IMG/VR virus record: IMGVR_UViG_3300006903_000002
Span: 1-64,000 of that record
From: a virus
Direction: 5' to 3' (one strand)
Length of the DNA stretch: 64,000 bases
A program made the translations under genes and the position numbers. Shown here one piece after another: positions 53,398 through 61,746 of this stretch; the stretch's first letter is position 1, and the number at the start of each line of letters is the position of its first letter. The notes beneath the pieces were generated by a model. That model made no database searches and was not told the DNA's origin. It saw nothing but the letters and a program-made list of their open reading frames with translations.

Positions 53398-55537
53398 TTT
53401 GTGGTCCTGCTTGGCCACTAGATTGGCCGCTCATCATAGGTGGTTGCGCTTGAGATGGTTGTTGCTGCGGACCTTGTTGTTGAGTCTGTATCATTTGTTG
53501 TTGTTCAACCATTTGTTGTGCGTGTGGTGGTAATGGCAACTGATATTGTTGTGCGGCTTCTGCGGCTGCTGTCGGGTTAAACATATCGAGATGTCCAATA
53601 ATGTGGACGATTAGCGCCGTTTTCTGCTCTTCCGGCCACTGGCGCGACTCTGGTGACTTCAGAAGGTTAGTATGGATTTTGTAGTGGACTGCGTGGTTTT
53701 GGTAGAATTCAGGATTTGGCACCTTCTGGCCGTTTTCGAATTCCACATTCTCTACGTTCGCAAGATTTTCATCAATCTTGCTGTCGTCGATGGCTTCCTC
53801 GGGACCACCTAGTTCCATTAGAGAGAGCGCCTTGCGGCTTGTTTCGGGGTCCTGAATGTTTCCGAGAAGTCCGCTGTCAAACATTTCTTTAATCATTTGC
53901 ATACGGACGGCTTTGTTGTCGGGCAGTGCGTTGCTTCCTTCAATGACTATTTCTGCAAATTCGTCAATCTGGCTGTTTACGAATTCCTGCACGTCTGGGG
54001 CGCTCGCCTTTCCAATGGCCTGAATAATTCTCGGCATCCCATAACCAAGCTTCATCAACCTTCTAATCTTGTAGCACGCCTCTTCGAGGGTGGCGTAGAG
54101 GTTTTGAAGGTCGGGCATGTGAACTAGGTCGGTTGCCTCCTGAAGCAAGTTCGTCTGAAATCCACTTGTGGCTCCTCCCGGCTTACCTTCCGCACTAGGA
54201 AAGATTTGACTTATGTCGTCAAACTCCTGACGAACTAGGTTCATGGATTGCCACAAATCTTGTGCGATTGAAGCGGGTTGAATCACCTGTGGGGGAGGGA
54301 TTCCGGGCGCTGCAATTAACTCAATAATCTCTCCTGCCTCACTATTCCACGCACTCTTAGACATCCTATTTTGCTTCCAAACAATGATTTTAGGATGCAC
54401 GCACATTCTAATGTGCTCCGCAAGTTTTGAACGGCTCAAGTTATACTCGCGTTGGAGCGGGATTAGCTGTTCAACGAGAGTTGTTGACCAAAACTGATTC
54501 GGAGACGGTTGGTCAATGAATTCCACACATGGATATGGGTTTGCAAGGTCATGGAAACCATAGGGCAATTCATCTTGCTCCTTAACGAGTACATCACCAA
54601 CGAGCACCGAATAGCGCCCCTTCATGAATTGTGGGGTAGGTGCCTCAAAGTATTCCGTCACAAGCACTAGATTCTTTCCTGTGATGGAAGAATCCATCTT
54701 CCCCATATTACCCCTGTCGCGCACCTCAACGAGTCCATAACCTCCGAATCCACTCGCGTTCAACGTTGAGATTTGCCTCTCGTAGCGGAACAAGTCGTCT
54801 TGACTTGAATCAGGCGTTATGAACTGTGCATGGTCGGGGTAACGGCCTCGCACCTCTTCAATGGGTCGTAGTTTGACTCTAATCAAGTCTGGTTGCTCTG
54901 CAAGGGAGCCTGCACCCGGAATCCCAACAAGCACCTCATAGGCGCTTCCTACTTCCACCCTCACATCCCCCACCATAGCCTCTTGCACAATGGGTTGTTG
55001 GGTGAGTGGGTCATCTTGCTGCACCCTTCCGAGGATATTTGGGTCCCAATAAAACCACCAAAACCCTTTACATCCTGTTTCCGCGTGCATCAAAGCCTGT
55101 CGCTTTTTCTTCTCAAGCTGCTCTTTGCGCCACAAGTAGTCGAGGGCTTTTTTGCTGGCGCGTGCGTCCATCTTCGACTTCAAATCCATACTTGCAGGAT
55201 ACACTTCAATCTTCGTGCGGTTCTTAGTAAACTTGGCACGACGGGCTTGAATCTTAGGACGAATCCTATTTATCGCTAAGCGGATTCTGTGCGGCGGTGC
55301 AGGAGGCACAGTAAGTTTTTGGTCCCGCACACTCCACTCAACATACTGCTGTCCACGAAGCATACTGTTGTTCACGAACCACTGTTGTTCGTGAGGAAGT
55401 CGGAAGCGGCGATATTTCATCCGCTTATCACGGATGTTAGATATCTTTTGCTGCTCCTCATCTGTGGGTGTATAGACCTGTGTCTCAACTTCCTGAGTCT
55501 GCCCTATACTACTATCCGGTGTGATGGTTGGGTCCAT
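53384..55537 (-). CDS. Portal protein
   Basis: Protein of 717 aa, a size fitting large podovirus portals. N-terminal charged region, then RIRLAINRIRPKIQARRAKF, the typical wing start; CKGFWWFYWDP, ENYPYPCVEF-like (ANPYPCVEFI), then NQFWSTTLVEQLIPLQREYN, the conserved portal helix; C-terminal Gln-rich tail. It forms the dodecameric DNA channel. Overlaps the scaffold start. Confidence 0.82.
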   Translation of the reverse strand: MDPTITPDSSIGQTQEVETQVYTPTDEEQQKISNIRDKRMKYRRFRLPHEQQWFVNNSMLRGQQYVEWSVRDQKLTVPPAPPHRIRLAINRIRPKIQARRAKFTKNRTKIEVYPASMDLKSKMDARASKKALDYLWRKEQLEKKKRQALMHAETGCKGFWWFYWDPNILGRVQQDDPLTQQPIVQEAMVGDVRVEVGSAYEVLVGIPGAGSLAEQPDLIRVKLRPIEEVRGRYPDHAQFITPDSSQDDLFRYERQISTLNASGFGGYGLVEVRDRGNMGKMDSSITGKNLVLVTEYFEAPTPQFMKGRYSVLVGDVLVKEQDELPYGFHDLANPYPCVEFIDQPSPNQFWSTTLVEQLIPLQREYNLSRSKLAEHIRMCVHPKIIVWKQNRMSKSAWNSEAGEIIELIAAPGIPPPQVIQPASIAQDLWQSMNLVRQEFDDISQIFPSAEGKPGGATSGFQTNLLQEATDLVHMPDLQNLYATLEEACYKIRRLMKLGYGMPRIIQAIGKASAPDVQEFVNSQIDEFAEIVIEGSNALPDNKAVRMQMIKEMFDSGLLGNIQDPETSRKALSLMELGGPEEAIDDSKIDENLANVENVEFENGQKVPNPEFYQNHAVHYKIHTNLLKSPESRQWPEEQKTALIVHIIGHLDMFNPTAAAEAAQQYQLPLPPHAQQMVEQQQMIQTQQQGPQQQPSQAQPPMMSGQSSGQAGPQNVQQ

Positions 55538-55538
55538 C

Positions 55539-55916
55539 TTACACCCCTCCCAATGCCCTACTCAATGCTATCTTTTGTGTGCGAGAAGGGTCCACAGGCA
55601 TTCCTGTCGTCATGTTAGGTGCCTGCGAAACAACATTCCCAAAACTTTGTACCGTGGGTGGCATTCCTACCGACATGGGACCCAACGATGGTTGTGGAGG
55701 TTTACCCGGTTCATACATTGGATGATGGGACAATGGCTGAAAAGCATTTCCACCTCCCCCAATAGGTTGTTGCTGTTGAAGTTGGACGGGAGCTTGAGGA
55801 GGAGCTACCTGCGGCGAAGATGCTTGAGGCTTTTCCATAGCTGCCTGCATATTATGCGAGGCATCCAGCATACCGGGGCTACTTAAGAAACTATTATTAC
55901 CGTTCAATGCGCGCAC
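55539..55916 (-). CDS. Pro/Gln-rich small protein
   Basis: Protein of 125 aa, low complexity (QVAPPQAPVQLQQQQP, GPMSVGMPP). It lies directly upstream of the portal gene. Probably flexible; may be a minor head component. Function unknown. Confidence 0.55.
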   Translation of the reverse strand: MRALNGNNSFLSSPGMLDASHNMQAAMEKPQASSPQVAPPQAPVQLQQQQPIGGGGNAFQPLSHHPMYEPGKPPQPSLGPMSVGMPPTVQSFGNVVSQAPNMTTGMPVDPSRTQKIALSRALGGV

Positions 55917-55927
55917 TCTTTATGCCT

Positions 55928-56272
55928 TTACATGATTGGCGTGAAGGGGTCGAATTCTTCAAGCTGTTTATTCGTAATGCCATAACGTTGGGCGGCCTCA
56001 CGAATTTCGTCCTCAGCACGAATCACCCGCGACTCAGGCAATTCGGTAGTTTGGAAGCCCTTCAAAAACGTCTCAATGATGCGACTATTATGCAGCATCA
56101 CATCACTTTGCCCACGAATCGTGTCGCACAACTCACTCACGATGTGGACGACAACTTCTCTATCACGTTGTTTCTCCTCCCGCCACACGCGGATGGGATT
56201 GAACGTAAATAAGAAGTTACGCACAGTGAGTAAGAATTTACGCATCTTGCGTACTAAGTGCTGTGTAGTCAT
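55928..56272 (-). CDS. Helical hypothetical protein
   Basis: Protein of 114 aa from ATG 56272 (TTG 56287 possible). Basic N-terminus (HLVRKMRKFLLTVRNFLF), then long charged helices (EEKQRDREVVVHIVSELC). Function unknown. Confidence 0.55.
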   Translation of the reverse strand: MTTQHLVRKMRKFLLTVRNFLFTFNPIRVWREEKQRDREVVVHIVSELCDTIRGQSDVMLHNSRIIETFLKGFQTTELPESRVIRAEDEIREAAQRYGITNKQLEEFDPFTPIM

Positions 56273-56295
56273 GGGGGAGCATCTCAACTCGCATC

Positions 56296-56589
56296 TTACT
56301 TACTCACATTCGTACCGCTTCCGCCCCGCTTCTCACTTCCCCCACCCTCAAAGATGTTGGTGTAGGAAATGTTTGTGCCGCCCTTCGGGAATTGGCCTCC
56401 CGCCTTTGACGTTGAAGGGTCGCTATTCGACATACTCGGGAAGTCATGCTCACTCACATCCCCTGCATTATCACTGTTCCAATCGAAGGTTGCAGGCGGT
56501 GTTTCTCCTGTCCATAGGTTTCCGGGGTCAGGAGGGTTGAAGTTGCCACTCCCACTCTTCTCTGCACTCTTGCTGTCCCATGCGCTCAT
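56296..56589 (-). CDS. Low-complexity small protein
   Basis: Protein of 97 aa, Ser/Gly/Asn/Asp-rich (SGSGNFNPPDPGNLW, WNSDNAGDVSEHDF). Similar in character to the protein at 57945. Function unknown. Confidence 0.5.
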   Translation of the reverse strand: MSAWDSKSAEKSGSGNFNPPDPGNLWTGETPPATFDWNSDNAGDVSEHDFPSMSNSDPSTSKAGGQFPKGGTNISYTNIFEGGGSEKRGGSGTNVSK

Positions 56590-56771
56590 TAATATACTCC
56601 TTTAACGGCCCTATTTGTGGCCTCTTTCCTACTATCACTAAACTGCCTTCTCATTCTCATGTGACTTGCAAGCTGGCTGCTTGCAGGTTGAGATGCCTTC
56701 GGGTCACTCAACTTGTAGGCAATCTTCCTCTCGTCCGCAGGCAAGTTTCTTTTCGGCTTCTCAAACAACAT
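56589..56771 (-). CDS. Small basic protein
   Basis: Protein of 60 aa with a basic N-terminus (FEKPKRNLPADERKIAYKL) and a basic C-terminus (RMRRQFSDSRKEATNRAVKG). The ending x-A-T-x-R-A-V-x-G is shared with the next gene upstream, so the two are related or share a functional tail. Confidence 0.55.
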   Translation of the reverse strand: MLFEKPKRNLPADERKIAYKLSDPKASQPASSQLASHMRMRRQFSDSRKEATNRAVKGVY

Positions 56772-56995
56772 TATTGCCCTCGCACAGCGCGCGAAGTAGC
56801 CTCTTGACTAATGCTTGGATACTTCGCATGAACTCTCGCACGAATGCGTGCCTGTAACTCAGGACCCGCATTTTGTGCCGCTCTCGCAAGTGCGTTGCGC
56901 GCATGATTTTCGTCGTTAATTGGGTATGACCTGTCTGGACCCGCAAAAGTACTTTGCGGGAGGGCGTTTCTTTGTGCGGTTGTTAACTTGCTCAT
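56771..56995 (-). CDS. Small phage protein (DUF6582-like)
   Basis: Protein of 74 aa. RNALPQSTFAGPDRSYPINDENHARNALAR is a motif block I recognise from small phage proteins of unknown function, often encoded near structural genes. The C-terminal QEATSRAVRG resembles the neighbour's end. Confidence 0.65.
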   Translation of the reverse strand: MSKLTTAQRNALPQSTFAGPDRSYPINDENHARNALARAAQNAGPELQARIRARVHAKYPSISQEATSRAVRGQ

Positions 56996-57035
56996 AACTT
57001 ATGCTTTATACTGTAAAGGAGAAGGACAAAATAAG

Positions 57036-57059
57036 ATGTAACCTTTGAAGTGGTTACAT
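57036..57059 (-). terminator. Terminator after minus-strand tRNAs
   Basis: On the minus strand ATGTAACC and GGTTACAT (8 bp) followed by CTTATTTTG, just 10 bases after tRNA-Ala. The small genes beyond it need read-through or another start; TATAAA occurs upstream of ATG 56995. Confidence 0.65.
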
Positions 57060-57068
57060 TCTTGGAGT

Positions 57069-57142
57069 TGGTGGACCACCCCGGATTCGCACCGGGACAA
57101 CATCCTTGCAGGGGATGTATGCTACTGTTACATCAGTAGCCC
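57069..57142 (-). tRNA. tRNA-Ala (TGC)
   Basis: Acceptor GGGCTAC/GTGGTCC, discriminator A, encoded CCA. Anticodon arm CATCC-CCTGCAA-GGATG gives TGC. T arm CCCGG-TGCGAAT-CCGGG. The G3-T70 wobble in the acceptor matches the alanine identity element. Confidence 0.9.
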
Positions 57143-57164
57143 ACAAAAGAGGATAGACGCGCGC

Positions 57165-57407
57165 TTATGTAGGACGTTCGTCCGGTTCGTTCAATTCGTA
57201 GGTGGCGACGGTCTTGGCGCTCTCGTTCATCACGTAAATGATGCCGTATTCTATGTATGGAAGACCAGCGACGTTGATGGCATTGTAGTGCTCATCATAG
57301 AAGTCCATGCGCTTCCTCATCGTCCGCGAACTCGGTTCTACTATGATGTGCCGCGCCTGAAAAATAGACTCACTGCCGGATGGATGAATAGCACGAATAG
57401 TTAGCAT
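57165..57407 (-). CDS. Small hypothetical protein
   Basis: Protein of 80 aa from ATG 57407 with GAAGGAG upstream. Strand-rich (LTIRAIHPSGSESIFQARHIIVE, YIEYGIIYVMNE). It lies between tRNAs. Function unknown. Confidence 0.6.
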   Translation of the reverse strand: MLTIRAIHPSGSESIFQARHIIVEPSSRTMRKRMDFYDEHYNAINVAGLPYIEYGIIYVMNESAKTVATYELNEPDERPT

Positions 57408-57442
57408 TTTGTCTCCTTCTGAATTGGCCTCTCGGCCTGCTT

Positions 57443-57516
57443 TGGAGCCAACGGGAGGAATCGAACCCCCATCACAGCCGTACAAAGGGTGGATAATTCC
57501 ATTATACTACGCTGGC
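57443..57516 (-). tRNA. tRNA-Thr (TGT)
   Basis: Acceptor GCCAGCG/CGTTGGC, discriminator T, encoded CCA. Anticodon loop TTTGTAC gives TGT; one C-C mismatch in the stem. T arm GGGGG-TTCGATT-CCTCC. Confidence 0.85.
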
Positions 57517-57519
57517 GAT

Positions 57520-57594
57520 TGGAGCGGAGCGTGGGAACTGCCCCCACAACTATTGGTTGGAAGCCAATGATGTTTCTAACTACACCAGCCCCGC
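57520..57594 (-). tRNA. tRNA-Gly (TCC), non-standard T loop
   Basis: Acceptor GCGGGGC/GCTCCGC, discriminator T as usual for Gly, encoded CCA. Anticodon arm ATTGG-CTTCCAA-CCAAT gives TCC. T loop GGCAGTT replaces TTCRANY within a perfect GTGGG/CCCAC stem, the same GGCAG start as in the tRNA at 27102. It lies one base from the next gene. Confidence 0.87.
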
Positions 57595-57595
57595 A

Positions 57596-57940
57596 TCAAG
57601 TTCCCAACGAACTTGCCTTAACTTCCTTGCACGCTGCGTCCGTCACAACTGGCGGGCCATACAGTCCCGTGATGGATTCAGCCGCCTCATCACTCAACTT
57701 GCTAACGAACACTCTAAAACCATCAATCGTGACAAGCACCTCACCGCTCAATGCATTAGCCGTTTCCGTAAACGCCTTGTGCACATTCTCTTCCGCCTTC
57801 ACGCTCACGTCGTCTGCAAGAGCTATCTTGAGGGTTGCGGGGTGCTTATCCGCTGTGCAGGCGCGATACTCATGGTCTTTAGCAAAAGCTGTGCCACACA
57901 AAAGCAGCAGGAGGGGGAGGATGAAGAGAACTTTGCGCAT
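57596..57940 (-). CDS. Exported protein
   Basis: Protein of 114 aa from ATG 57940 with a signal peptide (basic start, VLFILPLLLLLCGTAFA) and a likely cleavage at residue 20. The mature part is strand-rich with Cys at CTAD and CKEV. Acts outside the cytoplasm. Function unknown. Confidence 0.6.
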   Translation of the reverse strand: MRKVLFILPLLLLLCGTAFAKDHEYRACTADKHPATLKIALADDVSVKAEENVHKAFTETANALSGEVLVTIDGFRVFVSKLSDEAAESITGLYGPPVVTDAACKEVKASSLGT

Positions 57941-57944
57941 TTTG

Positions 57945-58223
57945 TTATTTCCTGTCTTTTGAGCGTGAAGGCCACGCGGGACCATCGGAAGTGGATTGAC
58001 CGCTACTTGGAAGCGAGCCGTTGGACAAGCCGCCTGCATCAAAGGACTTAGAGTCCCACCCGCTTGCGTTAGAGGGTGGTTTTGCACCCCCCTCATTTTC
58101 CCAAGAAAACTCCGCATCCTTATCATCCCCCACACCCATCACTCCGCAGGCGCGGTCACGAAATTGAGAAGGAGTCCACTCTTTTGACGAATAGGTTGAG
58201 TCTTTAGTATAGTTGTCAGCCAT
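57945..58223 (-). CDS. Low-complexity small protein, leaderless
   Basis: Protein of 92 aa, Ser/Gly/Asp-rich (ENEGGAKPPSNASGWDS). The start is fixed by a strong promoter whose -10 box ends 6 bases before the ATG. First gene of the transcript that leads into the virion genes from here. Function unknown. Confidence 0.6.
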   Translation of the reverse strand: MADNYTKDSTYSSKEWTPSQFRDRACGVMGVGDDKDAEFSWENEGGAKPPSNASGWDSKSFDAGGLSNGSLPSSGQSTSDGPAWPSRSKDRK

Positions 58224-58229
58224 GTTACA

Positions 58230-58258
58230 AGTATAACACCTTTCTAGGGTTGTGTCAA
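58230..58258 (-). promoter_or_regulatory. Sigma70-type promoter, leaderless
   Basis: Minus strand TTGACA (58253-58258), 17-base spacer, TATACT (58230-58235). Six bases then separate the -10 box from ATG 58223, so the mRNA would start at the initiation codon. Confidence 0.8.
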
Positions 58259-58262
58259 ATAA

Positions 58263-58427
58263 TTACTTTTTGCCGCTAACCGCCCGCTTAAGTGCTTCCT
58301 TATGAACATGATACGGCAAATTCTTCTGCCCCTTCGACTCACTGTCCCACTTACTCACTTCACTCGCACTCACGGGGCTGTTCGGGGAATGAAACAATCC
58401 TTGCTGTGCTTGACTTAAATATGGCAT
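58263..58427 (-). CDS. Small phage protein
   Basis: Protein of 54 aa, start three bases after the terminase stop. PYLSQAQQGLFHSP, then VSKWDSESKGQKNLPYHVHKEAL, is like small conserved phage proteins with an L-S-x-x-Q start and basic helical end. Function unknown. Confidence 0.55.
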   Translation of the reverse strand: MPYLSQAQQGLFHSPNSPVSASEVSKWDSESKGQKNLPYHVHKEALKRAVSGKK

Positions 58428-58430
58428 TTT

Positions 58431-60059
58431 CTAATCCCAATCTTTGTAAACATTCTGTATCCTCTTCCCCTCAATCTGTTTCAAAATCTTCTGATGGACA
58501 GTTTCTTCACGAATAGGCTCATCTTGCGGTTTGGGCGTCAACCACAAGCACTTGTTTGCACACAACGCCGTGACGGTCGCAAGGTCGTCATACTGTCCGT
58601 TTGGGGCACTAATCTGCACCACCCCACCACTCGTCAATTTCTTCTCAAGCTGCCTCAATTCCTTCAACAATTCGCTATTGTCAAGAAGCTTTATGCGTCT
58701 CTGATTCAATAACTGTTGCAACGACCCATATATCATAGCCTTATTACTTGCCTTAAAAGGGACTCCCTCTATAATGAATCCAAGGCGTAATGCAAGTTGT
58801 TGTAACGATTCTAAATGATATTGGTCACTATAAATAGTTACTATTTGATATGCGGAAAGAAGTGGAGCAATGTCCTTCAATACAGCGTCCGGGTTAAGTG
58901 GTCCTCTTGTATCTGCCTTATATCGTCTCACAACGTCTTGGATGACAAATCCATCTTCGTCTAAATGGAAGATGGAGAACGCGAAGGCGTCATGGCGGAA
59001 CGCGGGGTCAATTGCAGCCACGTAAGTGAACAACTGTGGCTGCGGTTCACGCTCAAACACCCCAATCATCGTAGCCTCTCGCAACAAACTGCTGGAAAGG
59101 AAGCCGCTGATTGAGTCTTGGAAGATGGCAAGACATTCGCGCTCAAACGCTTTCGGGTCACGGTCGCGCTCCTCCTCAAGGGACCCACGAGACACAAACG
59201 GATTCTGCATACTAGCCGTGGGGCTATGAATGATTACCATATTTCTAAACTGCCTTTTGAGGTACTGTGGGGCATTCACACCCTCAGTGCCCGCCTCATA
59301 ATTCGTGAACAGCAACCCTTGTTTGTTGTAGGGGCTGCTGATGCCGACAATCAATCTATTTGGGAATTGAAGTTGTCCGGGTCGCACTCCACGGTAGATT
59401 TCATAGTCGGGGTTCGCGCTATCAGACTCCTGATACCATACACCCACCTCGTCCAACACAGCAACCGGATTGGCGAATCCGCGTGACGCCTTCAACGTGC
59501 AGGGGATGCACTTTATGATTAGATTGTTTTTGAGTCGAATCTCATCACGAATTGGAGGGCCATCAAGCAATTCCCTACCGGCAGGACTCCCCTCAATCGT
59601 AGCGAAAATGAAGTGCAAACTCATTGCGGCATTGCGTAGGTCCTGTGCGATTTGGAAGCAATATGCCTTCTGGCCGCGAGTGATATACTGCTCGTGCCCA
59701 CCGAAACACGCCTCATACGCAACAATCGTGGACGCAAACCTGTCTGTCTTTCCGCCGCGTCGTCCTACAATCATCCAAGCTTCGTTATATTTCTTCGGCA
59801 CATAACCCCTTGGCATGTCCACTTTCGTGCAATACCCAAGGTCGTCATATTGCGCGTTCCCCTGCTGCGCACTCCACACACTCAATTCCTCACCTGACTC
59901 AATCGGCAGGCCATACAAGGTCTTCAACGCGACCTTTTGAGGGAGCGACAAACCATCTAAGTAGTTCTGTGCCTCTGTCCCATCCCACCTATCTCGCAGC
60001 AGGCGACGGTCCTTAATGGCAATTGAGAAGGGAATTCTTAAATCCACAACAAACACCAT
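58431..60059 (-). CDS. Terminase large subunit
   Basis: Protein of 542 aa. ATPase Walker A GRRGGKT at 99-105 (Q/R-rich form usual in terminases), Walker B VAVLDE at 199-204. RNase-H-like nuclease with D351 in AIDPAF, YSDQYH and the late QYDDLA aspartates. It cuts and packages DNA through the portal. The nearby small helix-turn-helix gene is the expected small subunit. Confidence 0.93.
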   Translation of the reverse strand: MVFVVDLRIPFSIAIKDRRLLRDRWDGTEAQNYLDGLSLPQKVALKTLYGLPIESGEELSVWSAQQGNAQYDDLGYCTKVDMPRGYVPKKYNEAWMIVGRRGGKTDRFASTIVAYEACFGGHEQYITRGQKAYCFQIAQDLRNAAMSLHFIFATIEGSPAGRELLDGPPIRDEIRLKNNLIIKCIPCTLKASRGFANPVAVLDEVGVWYQESDSANPDYEIYRGVRPGQLQFPNRLIVGISSPYNKQGLLFTNYEAGTEGVNAPQYLKRQFRNMVIIHSPTASMQNPFVSRGSLEEERDRDPKAFERECLAIFQDSISGFLSSSLLREATMIGVFEREPQPQLFTYVAAIDPAFRHDAFAFSIFHLDEDGFVIQDVVRRYKADTRGPLNPDAVLKDIAPLLSAYQIVTIYSDQYHLESLQQLALRLGFIIEGVPFKASNKAMIYGSLQQLLNQRRIKLLDNSELLKELRQLEKKLTSGGVVQISAPNGQYDDLATVTALCANKCLWLTPKPQDEPIREETVHQKILKQIEGKRIQNVYKDWD

Positions 60060-60211
60060 TCACAATGGTCACATCCACAGTCTTCGGGATGCATGAAAGG
60101 TCGCCACTTGTTCCAGCACAATTGGCACACCTTCAGAACTTCCCTATTTGCCGACAGGACGGCTGGATGAATGCCTTTACGTCGTCCGCAGTCACTACAC
60201 GCCAAACCCAT
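60038..60211 (-). CDS. Zinc-finger peptide before terminase
   Basis: Protein of 57 aa. CSDCGRRKG, CQLCWNKW, and CGCDHCEWC provide three cysteine pairs, probably two zinc sites. It overlaps the terminase start by 22 bases. May bind DNA during packaging; inference only. Confidence 0.6.
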   Translation of the reverse strand: MGLACSDCGRRKGIHPAVLSANREVLKVCQLCWNKWRPFMHPEDCGCDHCEWCLLWI

Positions 60212-60222
60212 AACCACTTTCG

Positions 60223-60426
60223 TTAGGTGTTTCCAGTCTTTCCGCTTGCGACAGCGGCTTGAATGTTCGTTCGGGCGCGGTTAATTGCTTCCTGCTCACT
60301 ATCTGCGACTCCGCTCGCAACGTTTTTGTCGTTGGGGAAGGATGCTTCAAACTTCCCATCCTCACGCTTATGCACTCGCATAAACGACCCAATCGTTCCA
60401 TCAAGCTCATTCGAACTCCTATTCAT
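60223..60426 (-). CDS. Small DUF2188-like protein
   Basis: Protein of 67 aa. RVHKREDGKFEASFPN followed by DSEQEAINRARTNIQ matches the small phage/bacterial pattern of a beta-hairpin followed by a helix with A-x-x-x-A spacing. Function unknown. Confidence 0.55.
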   Translation of the reverse strand: MNRSSNELDGTIGSFMRVHKREDGKFEASFPNDKNVASGVADSEQEAINRARTNIQAAVASGKTGNT

Positions 60427-60934
60427 CTTTCACCTCTTTCACTTCTGCATCCAATGAATTCTCTCTACGAATTTGGTCAAGGATACTCCCGCTCGTGCGG
60501 TGCTCAACAACTGATTTACCGCCGCTAACGAGCACTTGCATCCCTTGCAAAACATCCTTTGCAGCCTTGTAATTGCCTGCGTCTAATTCCGCATTCAACA
60601 CCCCTAGAGCCTTTGCGAGCATCTTGTCCGCAACCATCTCTCTCGCCAATTGAGTCAAATCATCCGCCCGAGCCTCCTGAAGGCGTTTTGCGAGGGTCGC
60701 CTTACTCATGTTGAACTCCTTCGCCAGTTGCTCTTGAGACACATTCGTAGCGATGCGTTTTGCGAGGATGAGACTCGACTGCATCCGCTTATCTTCTGTG
60801 ATGCGAACCGGGTGTCCACGGTAGGCTTTCCGTTTGTTGTATTTTGTGCTGTCTCCCCCCTCATCGTTTTCGACAGCAAGATTGTTAGGATTAGACGCAA
60901 TGTCTGGTACTAAGGGGAATTCAGGTGTGCTCAT
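60419..60934 (-). CDS. Terminase small subunit (putative)
   Basis: Protein of 171 aa. NVSQEQLAKEFNMSKATLAKRLQEAR is a clear helix-turn-helix, followed by long helices (VADKMLAKALGVLNAELDAGN, AKDVLQGMQVLV), as in DNA-recognition small terminases. First gene of the leftward operon, from a leaderless promoter. It should recognise the packaging site. Confidence 0.75.
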   Translation of the reverse strand: MSTPEFPLVPDIASNPNNLAVENDEGGDSTKYNKRKAYRGHPVRITEDKRMQSSLILAKRIATNVSQEQLAKEFNMSKATLAKRLQEARADDLTQLAREMVADKMLAKALGVLNAELDAGNYKAAKDVLQGMQVLVSGGKSVVEHRTSGSILDQIRRENSLDAEVKEVKDE

Positions 60935-60940
60935 TCACTA

Positions 60941-60970
60941 ATGATAACACTTCACTACAAGCTGTGTCAA
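60941..60970 (-). promoter_or_regulatory. Late promoter, leaderless
   Basis: Minus strand TTGACA (60965-60970), 18-base spacer, TATCAT (60941-60946), then six bases to ATG 60934. The same -10/ATG spacing as at 58223. It drives the packaging and virion genes. Confidence 0.75.
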
Positions 60971-61025
60971 TAGCCAAACACTTAGACGCACTTAACTGAA
61001 ACCACTTACGGGCCTTCGTCGTTAG

Positions 61026-61149
61026 TTGGTCAACCCGTATACTATTATAGGGTAATGACCAAGGGCGTGACCAAAAAATTAACTTGTTGAATCTAAAGCA
61101 CTTAACACACTTGTGAGTTGGTTGGTCACGATATTTGGGTGTTGACCAA
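61026..61149. repeat. Five TTGGTCA/TGACCAA repeats
   Basis: Direct and inverted heptamers at 61026 (TTGGTCA), 61056 (TGACCAA), 61068 (TGACCAA), 61122 (TTGGTCA) and 61143 (TGACCAA), a pattern of iterons or operator sites. Two inverted pairs frame TATACTATTATAG and CGATATTTG. Additional CACTTA words lie at about 60978-61010 and 61099. A candidate origin or repressor array. Confidence 0.6.
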
Positions 61150-61156
61150 CACACAA

Positions 61157-61312
61157 CCACATCAAATTGTTAAGGAATTTGCACTCAAATTTGTTAGGAA
61201 ATTCGTAGCGGGTGGCTGTAAGTGACAATTTGTACAAAAATAGTACAATTGTTATTCAAATTAGTCACTAATTGTGCCTGCAAATAAAAATTAATAAAAT
61301 TTTGTATGTTGG
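61157..61312. other. AT-rich segment beside repeats
   Basis: No gene. About two thirds or more A+T with runs such as AAAAATTAATAAAATTTT and the palindrome TTGTAC-n7-GTACAA. A possible DNA-unwinding element next to the heptamer repeats. Confidence 0.5.
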
Positions 61313-61729
61313 TTAGCTGATGCCCCCGCCCCGGGGTAGGGGGTCAAGGGTTGGCAACCAATGGATGAGCTAAATGGTCGAGCTTTGTGGTCGAGATAGA
61401 AGCTCTTCAATTGATTTTGACATGTCAAAGCCCACGGCAGAGGTTGTAGCTCGACTATAAGTCTTGAATTGTCAAAGATTTACGGCTGACGTACGACGGC
61501 AGGCCATACCGGATGAGCTTATCCGCAGACTTGAGTCTCCCCCGCTCACATTCCGCAACCAATACACACCCTGTAGTGAAACAAGACACACGCACAGATG
61601 AGATAGTGAAGGACATTACCTATGGAATGTACTTTGCGGGAAAAACGCCCGAAGACCTTGGAGTTTGATTGGTAAGGTGTTTTGACAGTGCGGCAAGAGC
61701 TTTGCAAGCAAAGAAGTGAACTGTTTTTG
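61313..61729. other. Non-coding region
   Basis: No convincing gene in either direction. Contains CCGCCCCGGGG, a TTGACATGTCAA palindrome near 61420, and TTGACA near 61682 without a good -10. Frames on the minus strand lack ribosome sites and protein-like composition. Confidence 0.5.
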
Positions 61730-61746
61730 GTAAGCAAATTGCTTAC
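61730..61746. promoter_or_regulatory. 17-bp palindrome before early gene
   Basis: GTAAGCAA-A-TTGCTTAC, followed by ATAACACAAACGGAGGC and ATG 61771. The TTACAT at its right side could be a -10 box, so the palindrome would overlap a promoter and act as operator. Confidence 0.5.
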
